Assembly (NCBI RefSeq): GCF_013393185.1
Contig: NZ_QJQX01000054.1
Span: 186,001 to 250,000, forward strand
DNA from: Sphingobium lactosutens
Lineage (GTDB): Bacteria > Pseudomonadota > Alphaproteobacteria > Sphingomonadales > Sphingomonadaceae
Length of the DNA: 64,000 bases
Direction of reading: 5' to 3'
Below, one piece after another: positions 1-8,273 of the stretch (position 1 is the first letter of the stretch; each line of letters begins with the position of its first letter). The position numbers and the translations under genes were made by a program. Below the pieces are notes generated by a model. It ran no database searches. It was not told where the DNA came from and saw only the letters and a list, made by a program, of their open reading frames with translations.

Positions 1-912
1 GTTCCCGGCACCGACGCCGACTTCGCCGGCCAGTTCCGCAAGGGCGCCGGCACGCAATATCAGGCCGACGTCGCGCTCGGTTCGACCATGCTCGCGCCGG
101 GCAAGGCGGCGACGCAGAGCCTGCGCCTCTATGTCGGCGCGAAGGAAGTGAAGACGCTCCAGGCCTATGAGCGCGGCGGCGTGAAGCTGTTCGACCGCGC
201 GATCGACTGGGGCTGGTTCTACTGGTTCGAACAGCCGATCTTCGCGCTGCTCCACTGGCTCTTCGAAACGCTCGGCAATTTCGGCGTGGCCATCATCTGC
301 CTTACCTTCGTGGTTCGCGCGCTGATGTTCCCGGTCGCCCAGCGCCAGTTCGCCAGCATGGCGGCGATGCGCGCGGTGCAGCCCAAGATGAAGGCGCTGC
401 AGGAGAAGTATAAGGACGACAAGCAGCAGCTGCAGGTGAAGATGATGGAGCTGTACAAGCAGGAGAAGGTGAACCCGCTCGCCGGCTGTCTGCCCATCTT
501 CATCCAGATCCCGATCTTCTTCGCGCTCTACAAGGTGCTGATGCTGACGATCGAAATGCGTCACCAGCCCTTCATACTGTGGATCAAGGATCTGTCCGCG
601 CCCGATCCGTTGCACATCCTCAACCTGTTCGGCCTGCTGCCCTTCACCCCGCCGTCCTTCCTGGCGATCGGTGTGCTGGCGTTGCTGCTGGGCATTTCGA
701 TGTGGCTGCAGTTCAAGCTGAACCCCGCCCAGATGGACCCGATGCAGCAGCAGGTGTTCGCGATCATGCCGTGGATGATGATGTTCATCATGGCGCCCTT
801 CGCGGCGGGTCTGCTGGTCTACTGGATCACCAACAACTGCCTGTCGATGGCGCAGCAATGGTGGCTCTACAAGCGCCACCCCGTGCTGAACACCGCGACG
901 GCCGCGAAGTAA
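1..912 (+). CDS. yidC: Membrane protein insertase YidC (C-terminal part, 5' truncated by window)
   Basis: YidC inserts and folds inner-membrane proteins, alone or with SecYEG. The reading frame is open from base 1, so only the last 303 residues are present: the end of the periplasmic domain, then the conserved 60KD_IMP insertase core. The core shows the [12 protein letters not shown] segment, whose arginine sits in the hydrophilic groove of known YidC structures, a charged coiled region rich in K/Q, the [21 protein letters not shown] segment typical of the family, and two more membrane helices ending in a short basic tail. The first ATG in frame is at 88 but lies inside the protein and is not the start. 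A strong terminator hairpin follows before yihA. Confidence 0.95.
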   Translation, partial: VPGTDADFAGQFRKGAGTQYQADVALGSTMLAPGKAATQSLRLYVGAKEVKTLQAYERGGVKLFDRAIDWGWFYWFEQPIFALLHWLFETLGNFGVAIICLTFVVRALMFPVAQRQFASMAAMRAVQPKMKALQEKYKDDKQQLQVKMMELYKQEKVNPLAGCLPIFIQIPIFFALYKVLMLTIEMRHQPFILWIKDLSAPDPLHILNLFGLLPFTPPSFLAIGVLALLLGISMWLQFKLNPAQMDPMQQQVFAIMPWMMMFIMAPFAAGLLVYWITNNCLSMAQQWWLYKRHPVLNTATAAK

Positions 913-922
913 GGAACAGGAG

Positions 923-949
923 ATCCTCCCCGGAAGGGGAGGATTTTTT
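923..949 (+). terminator. Rho-independent terminator after yidC
   Basis: A perfect 9-bp stem (ATCCTCCCC / GGGGAGGAT) with a GGAA tetraloop is followed directly by a run of Ts. It lies between the yidC stop and the yihA start, only 5 bases before the yihA ATG, so it may act as a partial terminator or attenuator between two genes often transcribed together. Confidence 0.8.
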
Positions 950-953
950 CGAT

Positions 954-1601
954 ATGACAGAAGAAGACAACACCGCCCTGATCGAGGAAGCGCGCAAGCT
1001 GTTCTCCGGTCCGATCGCCTTCCTCAAGTCCGCGCCGACGCTGGACTATCTGCCCGACATGGCGGTGAACGAGGTCGCCTTTGCGGGCCGTTCCAATGTC
1101 GGCAAGTCGTCGCTGCTGAACGCGCTGACCAACCGCAACGGCCTGGCCCGCACGTCCAACACGCCGGGCCGGACGCAGGAACTCAACTTCTTCGACGTGG
1201 GCGACCCGCTGCGCTTCCGCCTCGTCGACATGCCCGGCTATGGCTATGCCAAGGCGCCCAAGGATCTGGTCAAGAAGTGGCGCTTCCTGGTGAACGACTA
1301 TCTGCGCGGCCGCGCGGCCCTGAAGCGCGCGCTGGTGCTGATCGACAGTCGCCACGGCATCAAGGATGTCGATACCGACATGCTCGACATGCTGGACGGC
1401 GCGGCGGTCAGCTATCGCATCGTCCTCACCAAGTCCGACAAGATCAAGGCGAGCGAACTGGCCGCAGTGATGCGTGCTACGGCGGACGCGATCCGCAAGC
1501 GTCCGGCCGCCCATCCCGACATCATCGCCACGTCGAGCGAGAAGGGCATGGGCATCCCCGAACTGCGCGCCGCCGTGCTGGAAAGCGTGGCGCAGGGGTG
1601 A
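954..1601 (+). CDS. yihA: Ribosome biogenesis GTP-binding protein YihA/EngB
   Basis: A 215-residue GTPase of the TrmE-Era-EngA-EngB (Obg-HflX) superfamily, needed for large ribosomal subunit maturation. G1 is GRSNVGKS at residues 45-52, G3 is DMPGYGYA at 92-99 with the EngB-specific GYGYA, and G4 is TKSD at 159-162. The ATG at 954 was chosen because it gives the family's usual length; the frame is open further upstream, but that is antisense-like overlap with yidC. It begins immediately after the terminator hairpin, and the purine-rich part of that hairpin may double as its ribosome binding site. Confidence 0.95.
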   Translation: MTEEDNTALIEEARKLFSGPIAFLKSAPTLDYLPDMAVNEVAFAGRSNVGKSSLLNALTNRNGLARTSNTPGRTQELNFFDVGDPLRFRLVDMPGYGYAKAPKDLVKKWRFLVNDYLRGRAALKRALVLIDSRHGIKDVDTDMLDMLDGAAVSYRIVLTKSDKIKASELAAVMRATADAIRKRPAAHPDIIATSSEKGMGIPELRAAVLESVAQG

Positions 1602-1609
1602 TGTAGCCA

Positions 1610-1641
1610 CCTCCGTTCGTTTCGCGCGAAGCGAACGGAGG
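1610..1641. repeat. Palindrome of the CCGTTCG...CGAACGG repeat family (copy 1)
   Basis: The arms at 1610-1625 and 1626-1641 match at 15 of 16 positions (CCTCCGTTCG at one end, CGAACGGAGG at the other). It lies between convergent genes yihA and the hypothetical gene that follows and could act as a bidirectional terminator. The outer CCGTTCG/CGAACGG motif recurs near 6471, 23805, 35868 and 62906. Confidence 0.7.
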
Positions 1642-1654
1642 TTGGATTACCCGT

Positions 1655-2059
1655 TCAGGCCGCTTGGCGTTGCCCCGGCCTGCCCAATTCCATATCCATC
1701 AATATCTGCACCGATCGCACCGCGCTGCAAAAGGCGCAGGCGACCGCGTCGCTGCACGCATGGGCGATCGGCGCGATCCGCCGGCCCTGCAGCAGGTTGA
1801 TCATCATATTCTCGTCTTCCGACAATGCGGGTCCGCGCCCGGTCCGCAGCTGCCGACCGAGCATCGTCTCGGTGAGGCCGAGCAGGCTGTCGATCGCGGG
1901 CAGCAACTGCGCCCATCCATGCCGACCAAGCCGCGCGTGGAGGCTCGCCAGCACGGGTTGCCCCGACCGCCGCGCCGCGCTCCGGCAGCGTATGGCTTCG
2001 AGGAAGAGATAGAGCGCCGCCGGGCTATGGCGGGCGATCCGGGAAGAAGGGTGAGTCAT
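1655..2059 (-). CDS. Hypothetical protein, 134 aa
   Basis: I do not recognise a characterised family. The product is soluble, rich in Ala, Arg and Leu, with a predicted mostly helical character and a C-terminal half containing several cysteines and histidines (HACSDAVACAFCSAV). The ATG at 2059 is preceded by an AAAAGG ribosome binding site. A longer upstream open frame runs over the divergent prfB promoter region and prfB itself and was not used. The gene converges on yihA and diverges from prfB. Confidence 0.6.
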   Translation of the reverse strand: MTHPSSRIARHSPAALYLFLEAIRCRSAARRSGQPVLASLHARLGRHGWAQLLPAIDSLLGLTETMLGRQLRTGRGPALSEDENMMINLLQGRRIAPIAHACSDAVACAFCSAVRSVQILMDMELGRPGQRQAA

Positions 2060-2345
2060 GGGATAGCCTTTTCGTGAAGCCCGTCCCCCTTTGTCCGGCG
2101 CCTGTTCTCTGCGGAACGAGTCGCGCCGGGAATGTGTTAGGCGGCTGTTATGTCCTGAAAATTTCACGGGACCAGGGGAGATGACACGGACTGGGCGGAA
2201 ATTGCGCCCGATTGTCTTGTCGCTTGCGCACTGCGGCGGCTTGACGAATGGCCATTTCCTCAGGAAGGACGGCGGTTCGACAAAATCCGGGCAAGCGCCT
2301 AGATGGGATATTCCTGCCGACCGGCGGGAAGAGTGGAGAAAGATC

Positions 2346-3473
2346 ATGCGCGCCGAAGCGCAGCAATATATCGACCGTATCGACGCCGCGCTGGACCTGC
2401 TGCGCCGTTTTCTCGACTGGGACCGTGCGTTGCGTCGTCTGGACGAACTGAATGCGCGCGTTGAGGATCCGACCCTGTGGGACAATGCGAAGCTGGCGCA
2501 GGAAGTGATGCGCGAGCGCACGCGGCTGGACAGCGCGATCGGCGCGACCCGTTCGATCGAGGCCGAGAAGACCGACAATGCCGAACTGATCGAAATGGCC
2601 GAGGCCGAGGGCGACGAGGATATGGTCGCCGAGGCGATCGCCGCGCTCAAGGCGCTGGCCGACCGCGCGGACGAGGACAAGATCAAGGCGCTGCTGGCCG
2701 GTGAAGCCGACGGCAGCGACACCTACCTCGAAATCCATGCCGGCGCGGGCGGCACCGAAAGCCAGGACTGGGCCGAAATCCTCAGCCGCATGTATCGCCG
2801 CTGGGCCGAACGGCGCGGCTTCAAGGTCGAACTGGTCGACTATCAGGCCGGCGAAACAGCGGGCATCAAGTCGGCGACCTTCCTGTTCAAGGGCGAGAAT
2901 GCCTATGGCTATGCCAAGACCGAAAGCGGCGTCCACCGCCTGGTCCGCATCAGCCCCTATGACAGCGCGGCGCGCCGCCACACCAGCTTCTCGTCGGTGT
3001 GGGTCTATCCGGTGATCGACGACAATATCGATATCGAGGTCAAGGAAAGCGACCTCAAGATCGACACCTATCGCGCATCGGGCGCGGGCGGCCAGCACGT
3101 CAACACCACCGACTCCGCGGTCCGCATCACCCACGTGCCCTCGGGCATCATCGTCGCGTCGCAGAATGACCGGTCGCAGCACAAGAACCGCGCGACGGCC
3201 ATGAACATGCTGAAAGCGCGGCTCTACGAAGCGGAACTGCGCAAGCGTGAGGAAGCGGCGTCGACCGACTATGCCGCCAAGACCGAGATCGGCTGGGGCC
3301 ATCAGATCCGCTCCTATGTGCTCCAGCCCTATCAGCTGGTGAAGGACCTGCGCACCGGCGTCACCTCCACCTCGCCGGACGACGTGCTTGATGGCGCGCT
3401 CGATCCGTTCATGGCCGCCGCGCTCAGCCAGAAGGTGACAGGCGAGAAGGTCGACGTGGAGGATGTCGACTGA
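2346..3473 (+). CDS. prfB: Peptide chain release factor 2 (RF2), no programmed frameshift
   Basis: RF2 recognises UGA and UAA stop codons and triggers peptide release. The 375-residue protein has the N-terminal helical domain, the GGQ catalytic motif at residues 248-250, and SPY at 203-205 where E. coli RF2 has the codon-recognition tripeptide SPF. The start ATG follows GGAGAAAG with good spacing; the frame stays open upstream but is not needed for the family length. The E. coli gene carries an in-frame UGA near codon 26 that requires a +1 shift. Here the same region reads straight through (CGT TTT CTC GAC, codons 21-24), so translation needs no frameshift. The next gene starts inside the stop (TGATG). 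Confidence 0.95.
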   Translation: MRAEAQQYIDRIDAALDLLRRFLDWDRALRRLDELNARVEDPTLWDNAKLAQEVMRERTRLDSAIGATRSIEAEKTDNAELIEMAEAEGDEDMVAEAIAALKALADRADEDKIKALLAGEADGSDTYLEIHAGAGGTESQDWAEILSRMYRRWAERRGFKVELVDYQAGETAGIKSATFLFKGENAYGYAKTESGVHRLVRISPYDSAARRHTSFSSVWVYPVIDDNIDIEVKESDLKIDTYRASGAGGQHVNTTDSAVRITHVPSGIIVASQNDRSQHKNRATAMNMLKARLYEAELRKREEAASTDYAAKTEIGWGHQIRSYVLQPYQLVKDLRTGVTSTSPDDVLDGALDPFMAAALSQKVTGEKVDVEDVD

Positions 3474-4207
3474 TGATGCGGGCGGCATTGGCGGGCATGC
3501 TTGTCCTGCTCGCCGCCTGTGATCAGCTGACCGGCGGCAATGAGGCCGAGCGCCCGGCCGCCGCGCAGGATTTCCCCCGCGCCGACCGCCCGGTCGCGCC
3601 GATCGTGTCGACCCGCTGGTCGAGCGAGGAGGCGCGCGACCGCGTCAACGAGGCGGAGGACATCATGGACCGGGCCAAGGTCCGCCCCGGCATGACCGTG
3701 GCCGATCTTGGCGCGGGCGAGGGCTATTACACCGTCCGCCTGGCCCAGCGCGTCGGCGCCAAGGGCCGCGTCCTCGCCGAGGACATATTGCCCGAGGTGA
3801 TAGAGGCGCTGTCCCGCCGCATCACCCGCGAGAAGTGGGATAATGTCAGCGTCAAGCTGGGCGCGCCCGAAGACCCACGGCTGCCGGAAAACAGCTTCGA
3901 CCGCATCTTCATGGTCCATATGTATCATGAGATTTCGGAGCCTTATGCCTTTCTCTGGCATCTCAGCCCCGCGCTCAAGAAGGATGGCGAACTGATCGTG
4001 GTCGATGCCGATCGGCCCACCGACCAGCATGGCACGCCCCCGCGCCTGCTCGCCTGCGAACTGGCGGCCATGGGCTTCCGCATGGAACAGCTGATTCCCA
4101 AGCCGACCGCCGGCGGCTATTTCGCCCGCTTCCGCCGCATCGCGGCACGGCCCGATCCGGCCAGCATCGTGCCCTGCGCCTTCACTGGTCCCGAAAAACA
4201 GGGTTAA
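3473..4207 (+). CDS. Class I SAM-dependent methyltransferase, predicted lipoprotein
   Basis: The 244-residue product begins with a short hydrophobic segment and a lipobox, LLAAC at residues 12-16, so it is probably a lipid-anchored envelope protein. The rest is a Rossmann-type methyltransferase: motif I is TVADLGAGEGYYT around residues 75-87, followed by an acidic residue in RVLAEDI and a later hydrophobic strand with FDRIFMVHMYHE. The substrate is unknown. Secreted methyltransferase-like proteins of this kind occur in alphaproteobacteria, but whether SAM is available outside the cytoplasm is unclear. It is translationally coupled to prfB through a TGATG overlap. Confidence 0.8.
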   Translation: MMRAALAGMLVLLAACDQLTGGNEAERPAAAQDFPRADRPVAPIVSTRWSSEEARDRVNEAEDIMDRAKVRPGMTVADLGAGEGYYTVRLAQRVGAKGRVLAEDILPEVIEALSRRITREKWDNVSVKLGAPEDPRLPENSFDRIFMVHMYHEISEPYAFLWHLSPALKKDGELIVVDADRPTDQHGTPPRLLACELAAMGFRMEQLIPKPTAGGYFARFRRIAARPDPASIVPCAFTGPEKQG

Positions 4208-4273
4208 CGTTCAGATATTGGGACACGCCTCTTCGCACCTGCGTTAGCATTTGCGCAGTCGGGGAGATCAGCG

Positions 4274-4570
4274 ATGATTGACAACGAGTCCCTGGTCGCC
4301 GCGCGTCGCGCGGTGCGCCTCAAATTGTTCGAGCCGGTCGTGCTGCGGGTCCATGGCGTCGCCGAGCGCGCGCATCTGCTGGACCTGTCGGCGACGGGTG
4401 CACTGGCCCATTGCGAGCAGCCTCCCTACACCGGCGACGCGGTGCGGATCGAAGGCCAGACGCTGGCGATCACGGGCCGCGTGATGTGGGTGCTGGGCAA
4501 GAGGTTCGGTATCCATTTCGGCCGGACCCTGACCGACACGACGGTGCTGCGCGTGGTGGAGGGGGATTAG
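4274..4570 (+). CDS. PilZ domain protein
   Basis: A 98-residue single-domain protein. PilZ domains usually bind cyclic di-GMP through an N-terminal RxxxR and a D/NxSxxG motif. Here the N-terminus has ARRAVR near residue 11 and the second motif is DLSATGA near residue 37, followed by a beta-rich region ending GKRFGIHF. A GGGGAG ribosome binding site precedes the ATG. Upstream at 4220-4245 is GGGAC-N17-CGTT, one mismatch from the GGAAC-N16/17-CGTT general stress (EcfG) promoter of alphaproteobacteria; this promoter call is weak. Confidence 0.8.
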   Translation: MIDNESLVAARRAVRLKLFEPVVLRVHGVAERAHLLDLSATGALAHCEQPPYTGDAVRIEGQTLAITGRVMWVLGKRFGIHFGRTLTDTTVLRVVEGD

Positions 4571-4607
4571 GTTTGGTAGAAGGTGGGGGAAGTGGCCTTT
4601 CCCCAGG

Positions 4608-4700
4608 CCCGTCATCCCGGACTTGATCCGGGATCCATGAGCCTCCACCTCTCATGAATACGCAGCCGTTGGGCCAATGGATGCTGACTTTCGTCAGCAT
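4608..4700. repeat. Intergenic palindromes, including a GTCATCCCGGACTTGATCCGGGAT element
   Basis: The first element has a CCCGG...CCGGGAT inverted repeat typical of short dispersed alphaproteobacterial intergenic repeats. At 4681-4700 there is a second perfect hairpin, ATGCTGAC / GTCAGCAT, with a TTTC loop. They separate the PilZ gene from the lower-GC gene that follows. Confidence 0.6.
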
Positions 4701-4832
4701 GCCGGGAAGGGTGGATAGGACACGATCTGCTTTGGCAGAATTTCCCCCGATTGCGGACGATCCATTTGAAATTCTGGACAGTCGGCATAGGAAAGCTATC
4801 CGTACTCAGCTTCGGTAGAATAGGTGTAGGCG

Positions 4833-5381
4833 ATGGACATTCGCAGGTTTCGGGCGGAGTTGTCTCAAGCATTTCAATCTGAGGGCTTTATCGAAAAGCG
4901 CCTGTTCAAAGGTGCGAATAAAGTTTGGATGCAACAATCGTCAGGCGAGATCGCGTCCTATTTCGCCCCGGACGCGCAACGCAGACCTTGGGGGTTTCGA
5001 CTTTTCGGCGTTGTGGGCATCGACATTCCCGTTCTTCGGCAGTGGTTGAACCAACATAAGCCGGGAACGGAGAGCGGTATTTTTCAAGGAGGCTTCGTCG
5101 GCTATTACACGGCAAACGACGATGTTCTGGGCAGTTTTCAAGTCGAACATGGCCTGCCGGTTCCGGCTGATCTGTGGGTCGGACTCATCAAGGACCGGCT
5201 TGATCGCATTCCGCAATCCCTAACTGGGCTAATCGAAACCTACCGAAAAAATCGGGAGGCGCTGGGATGGCTGGCGCACCCACATGAAAAGGCAGCTTGG
5301 GATTTTCTCATAAAGTGGCAAGAACGTCCCGATCCTGACTTGCATGTGCCGTATCGATTACCAAATGGCCAAGTCGTTTAA
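4833..5381 (+). CDS. Hypothetical protein, 182 aa, lower-GC orphan
   Basis: No family is recognised. The product is soluble, with mixed alpha/beta composition, aromatic-rich segments (GGFVGYYTANDD around residue 86) and a charged C-terminal half with WLAHPHEKAAWDFLIKW. Base composition is visibly lower than in the neighbours: 28 of 60 G/C at 5281-5340 and 29 of 60 at 4741-4800 upstream. It is flanked by repeats on one side and a small membrane ORF on the other. This suggests recent acquisition. The ATG at 4833 follows the weak site GTAGGCG. Confidence 0.6.
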   Translation: MDIRRFRAELSQAFQSEGFIEKRLFKGANKVWMQQSSGEIASYFAPDAQRRPWGFRLFGVVGIDIPVLRQWLNQHKPGTESGIFQGGFVGYYTANDDVLGSFQVEHGLPVPADLWVGLIKDRLDRIPQSLTGLIETYRKNREALGWLAHPHEKAAWDFLIKWQERPDPDLHVPYRLPNGQVV

Positions 5382-5445
5382 TGGCGGCAATCGGGAACCC
5401 GGATTACTGACCTAAGCGGCAAGAAATGGTCGTCAGCGGCCGCCC

Positions 5446-5601
5446 TTACCCCTTCCGCCGCCAGCGCCGGAAAAGCGATACGCCCAGGAATCCCCCGCCC
5501 ACGACCGCCGCGATCGCGCCGCCGGCCGACGCCAAGGCCCAGGCGCCGGCGGCGAGCAGTCCCGTCAGGAAATCGACGATGATGAGGGTGAGGTGGATCA
5601 T
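5446..5601 (-). CDS. Small membrane protein, 51 aa
   Basis: The product has two hydrophobic stretches joined by an Ala/Gly-rich segment and ends in a strongly basic tail (RRWRRKG), consistent with a small inner-membrane protein with a cytoplasmic C-terminus. An alternative ATG at 5625 adds eight residues. Neither start has a clear ribosome binding site. The function is unknown, and a chance ORF is possible. Confidence 0.4.
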   Translation of the reverse strand: MIHLTLIIVDFLTGLLAAGAWALASAGGAIAAVVGGGFLGVSLFRRWRRKG

Positions 5602-5634
5602 GACGTAAGGAAGACGGCATTCCATGGTTGAGCC

Positions 5635-5710
5635 GCACCGGCCCGCACCCCCACCCGACCGCCCAGACAAGGTATCCTTTGGGTGGCCGGGTGGGGGTGC
5701 GGGCCGGTGC
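5635..5710. repeat. Perfect 23-bp inverted repeat (large hairpin)
   Basis: Arms at 5635-5657 and 5688-5710 are perfect reverse complements, beginning GCACCGGCCCGCACC. The 30-base spacer can itself pair further. It lies just downstream of the xpaC-like gene on the minus strand, so it may end that transcript, but there is no T run. Confidence 0.75.
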
Positions 5711-5740
5711 CGCCGCGTTTCAGCTCTGCTGAAACAATGA

Positions 5741-6451
5741 TCAATGCCCGAGTTCCTTGGCTTCCTGATATTTCAGTTCCAGAAACCGGTTCTGCGTCGC
5801 CAGCTTGTCGAGGTCGCCGCTCGCCAGAGTTTCGGTCATCCGCGCGATTTCGGCGTCGATGACGGACAGTCCCTCGACCAGTTGCTTTTCCGGCACGCGG
5901 CCGTTGCGCTCCTCGCGTCGCAGCGGTTCGGGGATCGACTGATAGCCCGTCACCAGTTCGGGCAGATGGTCGGACAGCAGCTTGCGGATTTCCTGCGCGG
6001 CGGGTTCCTGCTCGCTCAGCCGCTCCAGTTGCGGCGCCAGCGTCTCCAGCCGCACGCCGATGCTGTCGACGAGAGTGACCGCGGGCGCGGGCAATGCCTT
6101 GCGCTGATTTTCCAGCCAGATTTCGGTCTTGAGCGGCAGGGCTGCGAGTTCGGTTGCGGCAAGCGCTTCCGTCCGCACCCGGCCTTCCGAGGGCAGCAGG
6201 GCGATCAGCAGCACCGCCGCGATCATCACCCCCAGCGCGATCATCACCCCCGTCACGCCCAGCGGCAGGATGAAGCCCGCCACCGCGCTACCCAGCACCA
6301 CCGCCAGCACCGCCCAGAAGGCATATTTCACCTTGCGCATCAGCCCGGCATTGCGCCGTTGCCGCGCGCGCGTCGACAGGCTCTGCCCGCGCTCGCTATG
6401 GCGGCGCAGCACGGCTTCCGCATCGGCCAGCACGCGGTCGGAGCGGCTCAT
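5741..6451 (-). CDS. XpaC-like membrane protein, partner of TelA
   Basis: A 236-residue protein with a basic N-terminus, two adjacent transmembrane helices at about residues 43-62 and 65-86, and a long helical cytoplasmic tail. This layout and its place directly downstream of telA match the XpaC (5-bromo-4-chloroindolyl phosphate hydrolysis) family, usually encoded with TelA. Its biochemical role is not settled. About 118 bases containing a dispersed palindrome separate it from telA. Confidence 0.7.
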   Translation of the reverse strand: MSRSDRVLADAEAVLRRHSERGQSLSTRARQRRNAGLMRKVKYAFWAVLAVVLGSAVAGFILPLGVTGVMIALGVMIAAVLLIALLPSEGRVRTEALAATELAALPLKTEIWLENQRKALPAPAVTLVDSIGVRLETLAPQLERLSEQEPAAQEIRKLLSDHLPELVTGYQSIPEPLRREERNGRVPEKQLVEGLSVIDAEIARMTETLASGDLDKLATQNRFLELKYQEAKELGH

Positions 6452-6470
6452 GCCTTGCCCTCCAGCAAAC

Positions 6471-6547
6471 CCGTTCGGTTCGAGTAGCCGTCGAGCTTGT
6501 CGATACGGCGTATCGAGAACAGTTCTCGACAGGCTCGAACCGAACGG
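6471..6547. repeat. Palindromic repeat, CCGTTCG...CGAACGG family (copy 2)
   Basis: The 14-base ends CCGTTCGGTTCGAG (6471-6484) and CTCGAACCGAACGG (6534-6547) are exact reverse complements. An inner palindrome TCGAGAAC-A-GTTCTCGA lies at 6513-6529. It sits between xpaC and telA. Confidence 0.75.
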
Positions 6548-6569
6548 AAAAGGGCGGGGCGCACGTTCA

Positions 6570-7781
6570 TCACCCCTCGATCGCGCTCAGCAGGGGATTG
6601 TCGGCACGCACTTCCTTCGCGGCCTGGGCCTGACCTTCGGCGCGGGCGATATAGCCCTTGGACTTTTCGACCTCGTTCGACAGCGTGTTCACCGTCGTCT
6701 TCATATTCTCCAGCGCCTTCATCTTGAACGCATCGATATTGTCCATCGTGTCATAGATATTCTGGAAGGCGCGCTGGAGCGTCTCGATCGGGATCGTGCT
6801 GCTGGCCGCCTGCTCGTGAATCTGCGCGGTCTGGCTCTTGAGCAGTTCGCCGGTGCGGTCGATCATGTTGGCGGTCGTGGTATTGAGCGCGCTGATCTGC
6901 TCCAGCACCAGCCTCTGCCCGGCCAGCGCCTGCGCCACCGTCACTGCCGTGCGCAGCGCCGCCACGGTCGTCGTGCTCGCGCGGTCGACGCCCTTCACCA
7001 GCTCGACATTGTTCTTCTTGACCAGATCCAGCGCCAGATAGCCCTGCACCGTCACCGCCATCTGCGTCAGCAGATCCTGCGTGCGCTGGCGGATATAGAA
7101 GAGCGCGCTTTCGCGGATCGCCTTGGCCTTGGCCGGATCGGTCGAATCCAGTTCCAGCGCCTTGGATTCCAGCCGTGCATCCATCGTCTTGCTGATATGG
7201 ATCATCTGCTCCAGACGGCCCATGGTCTGCCACATATTCTGGCGTTCCACGTCGATCGCGGCATTGTCCTTGATCAGCACGTCCTTGCCGCTGGCCAGCG
7301 ACCCCAGGATCGAATTAATGTGCCCCTGCGCGCTCTTATAGCCGTCGAAATAGTCGCGCATCTTATTGCCGAAGGGGATGATGCCGAACAGCTTTTTGGG
7401 CGCCAGCAAATTGCCGCGCTTGCCCGGATCGAGGTCTTCGACCGTGCGGCGCAGTTCGGCCAGGTCGGCGCCGACCTTGGTGTCGCTGTCCATCGCGCGC
7501 ACCGGCCGGTCGAGGAAGCGGTTGGAGTGGCCGGCGGCTTCGGCGATTTCCTTGCGGCCCATATTGGTCAGCTGATCGACCCGCACGCCGAATTCCGGCG
7601 AATTGGCGTCCTGCGCGACGAGATCGGCGACGAAGGCGTCGACCTTCTCGTCCAGCTTCGACTTCTTCTCGTCCTCGATCGGGACGAGGCCCGCCGCCTT
7701 GTCAGGCGCGACCACGGGCACCGGGTCGGGCGGCGTCAGATTGAGCGTGTCAGCGGTAGCGGTCGGCGCGGTCGAAGCCAT
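6570..7781 (-). CDS. telA: TelA family toxic anion resistance protein
   Basis: A 403-residue, almost entirely helical protein of the TelA/KlaA family, associated with tellurite and other toxic anion resistance. The central region (DYFDGYKSAQGHINSILGSL and following) and the long Q/K/A-rich coiled segments are family-typical. The ATG at 7781 is preceded by GGGAGA; an upstream start at 7811 lacks such a site. With the XpaC-like gene it forms the two-gene arrangement known from many bacteria. Actual resistance in this organism is inferred from the family only. Confidence 0.85.
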   Translation of the reverse strand: MASTAPTATADTLNLTPPDPVPVVAPDKAAGLVPIEDEKKSKLDEKVDAFVADLVAQDANSPEFGVRVDQLTNMGRKEIAEAAGHSNRFLDRPVRAMDSDTKVGADLAELRRTVEDLDPGKRGNLLAPKKLFGIIPFGNKMRDYFDGYKSAQGHINSILGSLASGKDVLIKDNAAIDVERQNMWQTMGRLEQMIHISKTMDARLESKALELDSTDPAKAKAIRESALFYIRQRTQDLLTQMAVTVQGYLALDLVKKNNVELVKGVDRASTTTVAALRTAVTVAQALAGQRLVLEQISALNTTTANMIDRTGELLKSQTAQIHEQAASSTIPIETLQRAFQNIYDTMDNIDAFKMKALENMKTTVNTLSNEVEKSKGYIARAEGQAQAAKEVRADNPLLSAIEG

Positions 7782-7937
7782 GTCATCTCCCAATAGCCCA
7801 AATCGGCCCATCGACTGTCATATGTGCATAAAACAGTTGGGCCGCAAGTCTGCGCGCCTGCTATAAAGCCTCGGCCCATGCCATTGCAATCGCTCGGCGG
7901 CCGGTTAGCATGGCCGGACACAGGGAGAGGAGCGCGG

Positions 7938-8273
7938 ATGCCGCTGGTTCAGGATGCTGCGGGGAATGAGGACATAGTGATCGCGGCGGTGGCGGCCGAT
8001 CCGCGCTATGTCGCGCTGGTGGCGCGGCGCGCGCGGTTGGGCTGGTGGCTGTCGGCCGTCATCTTCTGCGCCTTTGTCGGCTATCTGCTGCTCATCGCTT
8101 TCGACAAGGCGTTGCTGGGTGCGCCGATCGGGGCGGGCGTGACGTCGATCGGCATTCCCGTCGGCCTTGGTCTGATCCTGCTCGCAATCGCGCTGACCGG
8201 CCTCTATGTCGCCCATGCCAACCGCCATCATGACGCGCAAATGGCGCAAATCCTTCGGGATCATGGCGCATGA
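7938..8273 (+). CDS. DUF485 family inner membrane protein
   Basis: A 111-residue protein with two transmembrane helices (about residues 31-52 and 65-90) and a histidine-rich end. DUF485 proteins (YjcH-like) are regularly encoded just before the acetate permease ActP. The ATG at 7938 follows a GGGAGAGG site. The stop overlaps the actP start (ATGA), so the two are translationally coupled. The role is probably assembly or modulation of the symporter. Confidence 0.85.
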   Translation: MPLVQDAAGNEDIVIAAVAADPRYVALVARRARLGWWLSAVIFCAFVGYLLLIAFDKALLGAPIGAGVTSIGIPVGLGLILLAIALTGLYVAHANRHHDAQMAQILRDHGA

